Part shown: in pieces, positions 30,092 to 37,551 of the stretch
Position numbering within the stretch: the first letter of the stretch is position 1
Layout: the number at the start of each line of letters is the position of its first letter
Origin: Phycisphaerae bacterium RAS1
GTDB lineage: Bacteria > Planctomycetota > Phycisphaerae > UBA1845 > Fen-1342
Direction: 5' to 3'
DNA: 64,000 nucleotides
Assembly: GCA_007859745.1 (NCBI GenBank)
Contig: SMLU01000002.1
Coordinates: forward strand, 550,942 to 614,941
Program-made: the position numbers and the translations under genes
Notes under the pieces: generated by a model
The model's database searches: none
Seen by the model: the letters and a program-made list of their open reading frames with translations, nothing else
Told to the model about the DNA's origin: nothing

Positions 30092-31441
30092 CTACCGGCC
30101 GCCGGGCGGGTCTTCGGCCAATTCGGCCAGGCGAGTGGCGGCGGTGCGGCGCGCGTCTTGCGACGCCGCGCCGGACAAAACCGCGCGGTACAGCCGCCGC
30201 GCTTCGGCAACGTTGCCCGCGTCACGTTCAGCCTCGGCCAGGCGCAGTTGCGTGTCCGGCTGATCCGGTTTGCAGTTCAGCGCACGGCGCGTGAACTCCC
30301 GCGCCGCGGCCACGTCGCCGCAGACGCCGTAATGATCCGCGGCGGCTAGGAACGCGCTGTGCATCATCTCGCTGCGCCGGGCGGGCGTGCGGTCGGCCCG
30401 CTGCTGCGCGAATCTCAGGAACTCGGCCACGCGCCCAAGCTCCAGCGCCAACCGTTCCAGAAGCTCCAACATTTCGTCCGGCGCCTGGTCCAGCAGGGCC
30501 GGCTCGCCGCCGCGCAATACGCTGTAGGCCGTCTCTGCCCGCCCCGCGCTGCGCCAGATTCGAGCATGGAGCAGGTGCGCGTCCGGCGTGTCGAGGCCGG
30601 CCGCCAGCGCCCGCCGGATGCGGTACATCGCAGACGCTTCGGGGCAACAGAGAAACTTCCGCTGGCCCGCCGGCTGCTCGAGCAGCAGCCACCCAGAGAC
30701 GATCTGGCCCGCCCTCGCGCCCGGAATCTCGCGCAGCTCGGTCTGCCCCAGCGCGCGATCGAGCATCAGATAGGCGCGCGCCGCCAGCAGATCGCCGCGC
30801 GGATCGTCCGCCAGTACGCGGCCCGACTCATCAATCCGCGTCAGAGCCAAAGCCCCGCACCCGTCCTGCAGCGCCGCGTCGATCCATGCAAGCCGCACGA
30901 AGATGTCATCTGGATAACGCGCCAGCGCCTCGCCCAGCACGGCGTCGCGCGCCGCTGGCCGCGCCTCGGCGGCGTACGTCGCGGCAAGCAGCGTCAGTCC
31001 ATCCGCGTTGAGCCGCGTTCGAACCTCTTCCAACAGCGCCGCGGCGGCGCCCGCCTCATGGGACTTCAGCTTCAGGCGCGCCAGGGCCGCACGCACGTCC
31101 GTGTTCCGCGGATGCTGCGAATCAAGCAATTCCAGCGTCCGCTGCGCGTCGCTGCGGCGGCCGGCGGCTTCGTACGCTTCGGCGAGCTTCAACGGATAAA
31201 CCGGTTCATCGGGCCGCTTGGCGACCGCCTGCGATAACGACGCCACCGCTTGAGCGTAATCGCCTTCATTCAACTTCCGGCAACCGATTTCGAAGAGTCT
31301 GTCGGCGGGAAGCGACTCGAAGGCGGGGCGCGACGTCGGCGGATCGGCCTGCGCGGCGCCCGCAACCAGCGCAAGCTGCAATGCGACGATGACGAGCCGG
31401 GCGCCCACGTCGGGTGGACGACGACGCCTCGCGCTTGTCAT
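30092..31441 (-). CDS. Secreted TPR protein
   Basis: About 449 residues. A signal peptide (GARLVIVALQLALVAGAAQADPP) follows a basic start. The rest is a run of tetratricopeptide-like repeats (FEIGCRKLNEGDYAQAVASLSQAVAKRPDEPVYPLKLAEAYEAAGR; REFTRRALNCKPDQPDTQLRLAEAERDAGNVAEARRLYRAVL). A scaffold role in the periplasm is likely; no catalytic motif. Start at ATG 31441; divergent from mutS2, 95 bp away. Confidence 0.82.
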   Translation of the reverse strand: MTSARRRRPPDVGARLVIVALQLALVAGAAQADPPTSRPAFESLPADRLFEIGCRKLNEGDYAQAVASLSQAVAKRPDEPVYPLKLAEAYEAAGRRSDAQRTLELLDSQHPRNTDVRAALARLKLKSHEAGAAAALLEEVRTRLNADGLTLLAATYAAEARPAARDAVLGEALARYPDDIFVRLAWIDAALQDGCGALALTRIDESGRVLADDPRGDLLAARAYLMLDRALGQTELREIPGARAGQIVSGWLLLEQPAGQRKFLCCPEASAMYRIRRALAAGLDTPDAHLLHARIWRSAGRAETAYSVLRGGEPALLDQAPDEMLELLERLALELGRVAEFLRFAQQRADRTPARRSEMMHSAFLAAADHYGVCGDVAAAREFTRRALNCKPDQPDTQLRLAEAERDAGNVAEARRLYRAVLSGAASQDARRTAATRLAELAEDPPGGR

Positions 31442-31536
31442 GAATGTCGGGCTTCGCATACGCTTCGCAGTGGCGGGCGGGCGCGCCGCCGGCCGCTCCT
31501 GATTGTCGCGTTCTTTTCGCTCGGACGCAATTCACG

Positions 31537-33870
31537 ATGGACGCCCACGCACTTCAATGCCTGGATTTCGCTCGCATCCGCGAGCTGCTGGCGGGCTTCG
31601 CGCTCACCGGTCTGGGCCGCGGCCTGGCGCACTCCATCAAGCCGGTTCAAAAAGCCGACCTCGTCCGCCGCTGGCTCGGGCAAGTCGATGAGCTGAGTCG
31701 GCTGGACGATTTGCAGGGCATGCCTCCCTTCGGCGGAATCAGCGATATCCGCGAGATCATTCCCCGCTGCACGCCGCCGCTGCGCGTCTCGGTCGACGAT
31801 ATGGCCTCCGTCGGCCGCACGTTGGAGGGCACGCACGCCCTGTCGGCGTATTTTGCGACGCTGCCGGCCGAGGGCTTCGCCGAGCTTCACCACCTGGCGC
31901 AGCGCATCGGGGATTTTCGGACGATCGCCGACCGCATCGCGGCGGTCATCGACGAGCGCGGTCAGGTGCGCGACGACGCCAGTCCCAAGATCCGCCGCAT
32001 CCGACATGAAATCGCGGATGCGTCGGCGCAGATCGCCGGCGCCGTGGACAAGCTGCTGGCCGATCCGGGTGTGCGCCGCTTCCTGCAATATCCGAACGCG
32101 ACGTTCCACAACGACCGCACGGTGCTCCCGCTGCGGACCGAATATCGCGGCCGCCTTCCGGGCATCATTCATCGAACGTCCGACAGCGGCGCGACGCTCT
32201 ACGTCGAGCCGGGCGTAGTCGTTGAACTGAACAACCGCATCACCAATCTGCGCAGCGAGGAACAGGAAGAGATCAACCGCCTGCTCTGGGAGCTGGCGCA
32301 CGAGGTAAAGCTCAACGAGCGCGAGATACTCTCCACGCTCGACACGCTGGCGGTCGTCGACCTGATCGCCGCCAAGCTCCGCTTCTCACGCAGCTTCGGG
32401 CTGCGCTGCCCGGATGTCGCCGACGAGTACCGCGTCAACGTGCGCCAGGCGCGCCATCCGCTGCTGCTGGAGCTGTTCCGCCAGCGGCGCGAAGCAGGCG
32501 AGACGCCCGGCGAGGTCGTGCCGATCGACTACCGCATCGGCGAAGACTTTCACATGCTGATCATCACCGGCCCGAACACCGGCGGAAAAACGGTGACGCT
32601 CAAGACAATCGGGCTGCTCAGCGTCATGGTCCAGGCCGGATTGCCGGTGCCGGTCGGCCCGGGCTCGACCTTCGGCATGTTCGGCAACGTGCTGATCGAC
32701 GTCGGCGACGAGCAGAGCCTGCAGCAGTCGCTCAGCACATTCAGCGCCCACCTGCGGCGCCTGCTCGAAATGCTGGCGCGCTCGAACGCCGCGACGCTGG
32801 TGCTTATTGATGAAATCGGCGCCGGCACCGACCCGGACGAGGGCGCTGCCATCGGGCGGGCGATCCTCGACGAGCTGCTGCGGGTCGAGTGCCGTTGCCT
32901 GGTGACGACGCACCTGGGCGCGCTGAAGGCCTTCGCCCTGACGCGCGAGAAGGCGGAAAACGCCTGCGTCGAATTCGACATCGAGACGCTGCGGCCCACC
33001 TACCACCTGCGGATCGGCGAATCGGGCATGAGCAACGCCATCGACATCGCCCAGCGCCTGGGAATGCCCCGCCGCCTCGTGATCGCGGCGCGGCGCAACC
33101 TCTCCAAGCGGGCCCGCGCCATGCGCGACGTGCTTGAAGGCACATCCGTCGTCAAAAGAAACGCCGAGACCGCCCGCCAGGAAGCCCAAAACGCGAAACT
33201 GGCGGCCGAGCAGGCGGCCCAGGAGTCGGCCTCCGCCAAGGTGCAGTTCGAGCGCAAGCGCGCCGACTTCGAAACGTGGGTGCAGCACGTCGTCCATCTC
33301 CAGCCCGGCGACGCGGTGCGCGTCCGCGGCTTCGACCGTGACGGGAAGATTGTGCGGATGCGCCTGGATCAGCAGCGGGCGGAGGTGGACGTCGGCGCAT
33401 TCACGGTTGAAGTGCCGCTGGGCGACGTGCTCCCGCCGCAGGCCCCGCCCCCGCCGCCAAGGGCGTTGCGACCGCCGCCCCCGCCGCCGCAACGAAACCG
33501 GCCGCGCGGCCCGCAGGGCCCTGCCCCGCGCGGGCCGCAGCCGCCCGGCGGCCCCCGCCCGCCCCGCGACGAGCACCGCGAGCGCCCGCGCCCGCCGCAG
33601 CCGCCGATGAGTGATGAGGAAGCGGCCGCACTGAAGCCCGGTGACGTGGTGTTTTCGAAACGATTTCACCGCGACGGGCGCGTGGTGCGCGTCAAGAAGG
33701 AAAAGAAGATCGCGGTGCTCAGCGTTGGACTCCTGGAAGTTGAGATTCCCTTCAGCGGGCTGGCCAAGATCGAAACGCCGCCGGGCAAGGCGGCCGCCAG
33801 GAAAAACGGGCCCGACCTCGCGCCGCGGCCTGCGCCGCACGCTCCCCTGAGCGACGTGCCATCCGCGTGA
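31537..33870 (+). CDS. mutS2: MutS2-family ATPase lacking the Smr domain
   Basis: 777 residues. MutS2 acts on branched DNA or collided ribosomes. The core and clamp helices precede the ABC-type ATPase: Walker A TGPNTGGKTVTLKTIG, signature ...DEQSLQQSLSTFSAH, Walker B LVLIDEIGAGTDPDEGAA. After a coiled coil there are two copies of a small beta module (GDAVRVRGFDRDGKIVRM and GDVVFSKRFHRDGRVVRVKKE) separated by a Pro/Arg-rich linker of about 80 residues. The usual C-terminal Smr nuclease domain (LDLRG motif) is absent. ATG 31537 begins at MDAHALQCLDF, the conserved start. Confidence 0.92.
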   Translation: MDAHALQCLDFARIRELLAGFALTGLGRGLAHSIKPVQKADLVRRWLGQVDELSRLDDLQGMPPFGGISDIREIIPRCTPPLRVSVDDMASVGRTLEGTHALSAYFATLPAEGFAELHHLAQRIGDFRTIADRIAAVIDERGQVRDDASPKIRRIRHEIADASAQIAGAVDKLLADPGVRRFLQYPNATFHNDRTVLPLRTEYRGRLPGIIHRTSDSGATLYVEPGVVVELNNRITNLRSEEQEEINRLLWELAHEVKLNEREILSTLDTLAVVDLIAAKLRFSRSFGLRCPDVADEYRVNVRQARHPLLLELFRQRREAGETPGEVVPIDYRIGEDFHMLIITGPNTGGKTVTLKTIGLLSVMVQAGLPVPVGPGSTFGMFGNVLIDVGDEQSLQQSLSTFSAHLRRLLEMLARSNAATLVLIDEIGAGTDPDEGAAIGRAILDELLRVECRCLVTTHLGALKAFALTREKAENACVEFDIETLRPTYHLRIGESGMSNAIDIAQRLGMPRRLVIAARRNLSKRARAMRDVLEGTSVVKRNAETARQEAQNAKLAAEQAAQESASAKVQFERKRADFETWVQHVVHLQPGDAVRVRGFDRDGKIVRMRLDQQRAEVDVGAFTVEVPLGDVLPPQAPPPPPRALRPPPPPPQRNRPRGPQGPAPRGPQPPGGPRPPRDEHRERPRPPQPPMSDEEAAALKPGDVVFSKRFHRDGRVVRVKKEKKIAVLSVGLLEVEIPFSGLAKIETPPGKAAARKNGPDLAPRPAPHAPLSDVPSA

Positions 33871-33894
33871 GGCTCATGAGCGAGCCGACCGACA

Positions 33895-34164
33895 TCACTC
33901 ATCTGCCCGCCGCCGCGTCCGGTCGAGACGCGCCAGCGTCTCGGCCCGCCAGCGATCGATCCGTTCATAGTCCCGCTTGTTGAGCCGCGCGTCGGCCAGC
34001 GTCTCGGCGATGTGCTCCAGCCGGCGGCTCTCGGCCCAGATCACGATGCAGCGACGGCACGTTGCAACGTGCGCCTGAATCGCCGCTGATTGTTCGGATG
34101 TCAACGTCCCGCTGGCCGCCGCAAAAACGGTGTCACGCGCCGGGCATTGCGATCTACTGCTCAT
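33895..34164 (-). CDS. Zinc-finger anti-sigma factor
   Basis: 89 residues. Carries the anti-sigma zinc motif H-x3-C-x2-C (HVATCRRC) in a small N-terminal fold, then a charged helical tail (DYERIDRWRAETLARLDRTRRRADE). No membrane segment, so it is cytoplasmic. The ATG at 34164 lies inside the last codons of the sigma factor gene (11-bp overlap, with GGGGAG upstream), a coupled arrangement that supports its role as that factor's regulator. Confidence 0.82.
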   Translation of the reverse strand: MSSRSQCPARDTVFAAASGTLTSEQSAAIQAHVATCRRCIVIWAESRRLEHIAETLADARLNKRDYERIDRWRAETLARLDRTRRRADE

Positions 34165-34712
34165 CGAGCTCTCCCCACATGCGCCGTGCAATGGCGCGGA
34201 TGCGCTTCAGCATGCGAAACTTGATCCCGTCCACCTGATTGCGGCTCATCGCGTACGCCGCGGCGACATCTACCGGCTTGCGCCGCTGAAGCACGAGGGC
34301 TTCGAAGATCTCGACGTGCCGCGGGTCCGCGTCGCGGCGGAGAGAATCGAGCGCCACCTTCTTCCGGAACGGCCGGCTCATCCTGCGCGTCAGCGACGAT
34401 CGGCGTCGCGCGGCCGGCCTTGCGGAACCAGTGGCGGATTTCGTTCAGGGCGACGGTGAGCGCCCACTTGCGGAAGCGTCCGCGGGCCGGGTCGTAGCTG
34501 AAGCGCGGCATGACCTCGACCATGCGAACGAGAAAAACCTGCACCAGCTCGTCAGCGGCGGCGCGGTCGAGGCCTTTTTTCTTGGCGAGACGATAGACGA
34601 TCGGCCCGTAGATCTCGACGAAGCGGCTCCACGCTTCTTGATCGTCCGTGTTCCGCAGCCGGAGAAGCAGCGTCGCGTTCGTCGCCGTCCTGGTCGCAGC
34701 TGATGCAGACAT
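34154..34712 (-). CDS. ECF-type sigma factor, frame broken between regions 2 and 4
   Basis: Region 2 is clear in the first frame from ATG 34712 (LRNTDDQEAWSRFVEIYGPIVYRLAKKKGLDRAAADELVQVFLVRM...RKWALTVALNEIRHWFRK). Region 4 is clear in the +1 frame, ending at 34154 (RHVEIFEALVLQRRKPVDVAAAYAMSRNQVDGIKFRMLKRIRAI). The shift must fall between about 34381 and 34440, in the linker. GAGGAA precedes the start. Options are a base-calling error, a decayed gene, or two polypeptides: the second frame has an ATG at 34381. I see no slippery heptamer. The anti-sigma gene follows. Confidence 0.75.
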
Positions 34713-34863
34713 GGCGATTCCTCGGCGACCCATCGGGCCGTACAGTGAGTATGGTCGCGCTTGGAAATCTTCGCGACCCTGAGGTTTTTTCAAAGGAGTT
34801 TCTGGAAAAATGGCGCGCCGCCGGGACACGCGGGCGCCGGTCAGCGGCGCGGCCCGCGCGGGA

Positions 34864-34995
34864 TTGACTTCGTCTGATTTAAGCGCATACCATTTAATGA
34901 CTTACGGCTGGCGCGCTTTTTCGGACGCGGCCGCCCGGGAACCGTCCGGCGAAGCGCAATATCCTCTTGCATCGAGAGTTGCATCGGGATAGACT
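34864..34995 (+). promoter_or_regulatory. Two candidate sigma-70-type promoters upstream of the PEP-CTERM gene
   Basis: TTGACT (34864) and TACCAT (34888) with an 18-bp spacer, and TTGCAT (34967) and TAGACT (34990) with a 17-bp spacer. Both point at the gene starting at 35231 and leave a leader of about 230-340 nt. The surrounding 518 bp between the divergent sigma factor and PEP-CTERM genes holds no gene; no known riboswitch was recognised in the leader. Consensus matches only. Confidence 0.35.
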
Positions 34996-35230
34996 GCGTG
35001 TGGAGGTGTTCCGTCCGCGGGAAAGAAGCGGTTCTGAATCCCCTCCAACTAGATTGTGTATGGCGACTGCTACGAGCGGTCGACTGGCAACGCTGAGGCG
35101 CTGCGCTGGTTTGAGTAACCTGCGCGTGCAAGTCGGGACACGTTCCACCCCGGCGCGTACGACGCATCGCGGCAGCCAAAGCGTGTGTTTCTTTGGTTCC
35201 ACTTCCTGGCCAGGGAAGAAGGAGGAGTTA

Positions 35231-36037
35231 ATGAGAGGGTTTTTGGGTCTTGTGACAGTGCTCGCGGTGCCGGCCCTCGCGCTGGCTGACCGCGTGCTGC
35301 CGACCAACCGGGATTACATCCCGGCCCCGGCCGGCGCCCCGCAGATTGAGCAGAACGCTCCGGGCTTCAATGGTTTTGAAGCTCCGTTCGTGGTTGGTCC
35401 GATTAACACGCAGCAGGGTTGGACGACTTTCACCGCCAACCAGCTCGCGCCTGTGATCTCGACCGCCAACCCGGCGGGCCCCACCCAGCACCTGCGCCTC
35501 GCGCTGGGGCCGGGCACGGCTGGCTCGTTCAACGGCGCGTTCAGCCCCGACATTGGCAATTTTGTCAACAAGCCGTCGGAAGTGTCGGTCGACATCGCGA
35601 TTAACAGCCCGGGCGGCGCCGATGCCCATCTCGTCGGCCAGGCGCCCAGCCAGTCGCTGTTGACCTGGCGCGTGAACTTCAGCTTCAACGGCACGATCAA
35701 CGTGCTGGACGACGCTGATGGTCTGCCGGGCGGTTCGCTTGCGTTCATCCCGACCGTGCCTTGGACGCCCGGCGTTTACAAGACGCTGCGGGTCGAGTCC
35801 ATCGCTCCGAGCGGCCCGAACACCGGTCAGTTGCGCTACTACTATGATGGCAACTTGATCTACACCAGCAGCGCCGGCCACTACGCCGGCACCGCCGTCG
35901 AGCAGGTCATCCTGTTCGGCGACAACTTCTACAACAACGCTCAGGAATCCATCGACTACGACAACCTGAACTGGACCCCGGAACCGGCCAGCCTCGCGCT
36001 GCTCGGCCTCGGTGCGCTGGTTCTGCGTCGCCGCTAA
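35231..36037 (+). CDS. PEP-CTERM sorting domain protein
   Basis: 268 residues. A signal peptide (MRGFLGLVTVLAVPALALAD) leads into a beta-sandwich, probably concanavalin-like, body (QGWTTFTANQLAPVIS...LRYYYDGNLIYTSSAG...DYDNLNWT). The C-terminus is PEPASLALLGLGALVLRRR, a typical PEP-CTERM signal: PEP, hydrophobic helix, arginines. It is presumably cut by an exosortase elsewhere in the genome. AAGGAGGAG lies upstream of ATG 35231. A strong terminator follows, so it is monocistronic. Confidence 0.92.
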   Translation: MRGFLGLVTVLAVPALALADRVLPTNRDYIPAPAGAPQIEQNAPGFNGFEAPFVVGPINTQQGWTTFTANQLAPVISTANPAGPTQHLRLALGPGTAGSFNGAFSPDIGNFVNKPSEVSVDIAINSPGGADAHLVGQAPSQSLLTWRVNFSFNGTINVLDDADGLPGGSLAFIPTVPWTPGVYKTLRVESIAPSGPNTGQLRYYYDGNLIYTSSAGHYAGTAVEQVILFGDNFYNNAQESIDYDNLNWTPEPASLALLGLGALVLRRR

Positions 36038-36069
36038 GCCGATCGATTTCGATCGCGTGTGAATGAAGA

Positions 36070-36111
36070 AGCCCCGATCCGGTTACCGCCGGGTCGGGGT
36101 TCTTTTTTTTT
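36070..36111 (+). terminator. Rho-independent terminator
   Basis: An 11-bp stem (CCCCGATCCGG at 36072-36082 with CCGGGTCGGGG at 36089-36099, one G-T type pair), a 6-nt loop and a run of nine T starting at 36103. It ends the PEP-CTERM transcript 33 bp after the stop. Confidence 0.92.
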
Positions 36112-36204
36112 GGATGCCGCGCTGAGGCTCGCCGTTCCCGGGGGAGTGCGGGCGTCCCGCCCGCGTCGAAGACGACGCGCGCAGAAATTTGTTGGGCGCC
36201 GAGT

Positions 36205-36268
36205 CGAACGGTCCGCACAGCGGACCCTACGGTCTTTGAACTCGCTACTTTGAACTCGCTACTCTGAA
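36205..36268. repeat. Two repeat families at the methyltransferase 3' end
   Basis: One GGTCCGCACAGCGGACCCTA palindrome (about 36209-36231), then two TTGAACTCGCTACT units (about 36237-36268) that also occur at 45.72-45.85 kb. The second run extends into the methyltransferase gene, whose last residues (EFRVASSK) are encoded by it. Confidence 0.75.
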
Positions 36269-37030
36269 CTCACCCGCGAGTCTTCCGGCGAACAGAAGCG
36301 TGTCATACTCGAACGCCACGCGCCCCTCGCGCGACGTCGAATCAAACAGTCGCCGCAGTTCCGTGGTGAGCGCGGCCACGGCGGGGCCTTCACGCGGCAC
36401 GTAGGACGCCGAGCGCGTTCGACCCAGCAGGCCGTCCCAGTCGAAATGCTGAACATTGTCGAAGCGCCAGCGCCGGTAGCCGGACGGGCCGAAGAACACC
36501 GCGATCTTCTGCTCGTTTGCATACTCGCCGCTGATCTTCACGTACTCCGGGCACAGGCGGCGGAGGAGCGTCTCGTAACCCGATAGAAATGCCGACGAGT
36601 CAAGCCGCCGGTTGTTCCAGTACAGCCCGACCGGGCCGCCGGGCCGCAGGATGCGGGCGAATTCAGACCGGGTGGCGCTTTGATCGAACCAATGAAAGGC
36701 CTGGCCGACGACGACGGCGTCAACGCTGACATCAGGCAGCGTGGTCGCCTCCGCCCGGCCGGCGACGGCTCGGAACGTACTCCACGGCGCCAGCAACGCC
36801 TCGCCGGCGGTGCGCATCTCATCGTTCGGCTCGATGCTGATGACATGGTGGCCCAGCTCGAGGAAGCGGATCGCGAGGTTCCCCGGACCGCAGCCGATGT
36901 CAGCGACGATGCTCGCGGGCTTCAGCGAGAATTCCTGCGCCAATGTCTCCGCGCACTCACGCGGGTAGCCCGGGCGGTGCGCCACGTAGTCGGCCACGCG
37001 GGCGGAGAATCGGCGAGTGGGGTCGAACAT
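36245..37030 (-). CDS. Class I SAM-dependent methyltransferase
   Basis: 261 residues from ATG 37030 (MFDPTRRFSARVADYVAHRPGYP). SAM-binding motif I is VADIGCGPGNLAIRFLELGHHVISIEPN, followed by DAVVVGQAFHWFD and RILRPGGPVGLYWNNR. The AFHWFD pattern is typical of the group annotated as ubiquinone/menaquinone-type or small-molecule methyltransferases; the substrate cannot be named. The C-terminal residues derive from a tandem repeat. No operon partner. Confidence 0.88.
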   Translation of the reverse strand: MFDPTRRFSARVADYVAHRPGYPRECAETLAQEFSLKPASIVADIGCGPGNLAIRFLELGHHVISIEPNDEMRTAGEALLAPWSTFRAVAGRAEATTLPDVSVDAVVVGQAFHWFDQSATRSEFARILRPGGPVGLYWNNRRLDSSAFLSGYETLLRRLCPEYVKISGEYANEQKIAVFFGPSGYRRWRFDNVQHFDWDGLLGRTRSASYVPREGPAVAALTTELRRLFDSTSREGRVAFEYDTLLFAGRLAGEFRVASSK

Positions 37031-37086
37031 GTCGTGGAAACCTCGCCGATAACGTATCTCGGCGCAGGCCAGAGAGCCGGTGAACA

Positions 37087-37160
37087 TTCCGGTGGGACGG
37101 GCGCCTCTCCCGTCCCCGCTGTCTCACGAACGGGCAAGATGCCCGCTCCACCCGAAAAGT
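37087..37160. repeat. Two-part GGGACGGGCG repeat
   Basis: GGTGGGACGGGCGCCTCTCC followed, 18 bp on, by GAACGGGCAAGATGCCCGCT and CACCCGAAAAG. Same organisation as the copies at 18.95 and 40.92 kb. It lies between the methyltransferase and the tRNA. Confidence 0.78.
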
Positions 37161-37216
37161 TCACAGACTCTCACCCGCACGGGCGGCCCCGACACCCGCT
37201 GCATCCGTCGATCGCA

Positions 37217-37299
37217 TGCGAGAGGCGGGACTCGAACCCGCACGGGGGTTGCCCGCCAGAACCTAAATCTGGTGCGTCTGCCAATTCCGCCACTCTCGC
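37217..37299 (-). tRNA. tRNA-Leu (TAG)
   Basis: 83 nt, class II. The acceptor stem GCGAGAG pairs with CTCTCGC; discriminator A. Anticodon stem CCAGA/TCTGG, with loop TTTAGGT giving anticodon TAG. A long variable arm (about 14 nt, CGGGCAACCCCCGT) and the T arm GCGGG-TTCGAGT-CCCGC are clear. CCA is not encoded. Confidence 0.96.
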
Positions 37300-37404
37300 G
37301 CAGCCCGCGTAGATTCTCAGCTTGCTGCCGCGCCAAAACAAGTGGAAGAAAGCGCCGCCGCCGCCTCTGGGCGCATTCCGATGGAGATTCCGATTGGCGG
37401 CGTC

Positions 37405-37508
37405 ATTCCGAACCCCCTGCGCCAAGCGGTGGGTTGACGATCGTCAGCGATTGGCGTCCCACACGCCGCGGACGTCACCCCGCCGCTTGGCGCGGCGGGT
37501 TCGAATGG
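37405..37508. repeat. Paired REP-like palindromes
   Basis: A degenerate palindrome (AACCCCCTGCGCCAAGCGGT) followed by TTGACGATC, a unique core, GGACGTCACC and the inverse palindrome CCGCCGCTTGGCGCGGCGGG with TTCGAA. First of five intergenic copies of this two-palindrome element between 37 and 57 kb. It ends about 45 bp from the kinase stop codon. Confidence 0.82.
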
Positions 37509-37551
37509 ATCGCCACCCGAAATCCGATGCACTCCGGCTGAGCGACCGGCC

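Noticed and set aside
34380-34440. Programmed ribosomal frameshift in the sigma factor gene
   Set aside because: No slippery heptamer or clear downstream stem was found in the overlap, so an indel or two-ORF explanation is preferred.
34713-35230. Riboswitch in the PEP-CTERM leader
   Set aside because: The leader is long, but no known riboswitch core or expression-platform hairpin could be recognised.
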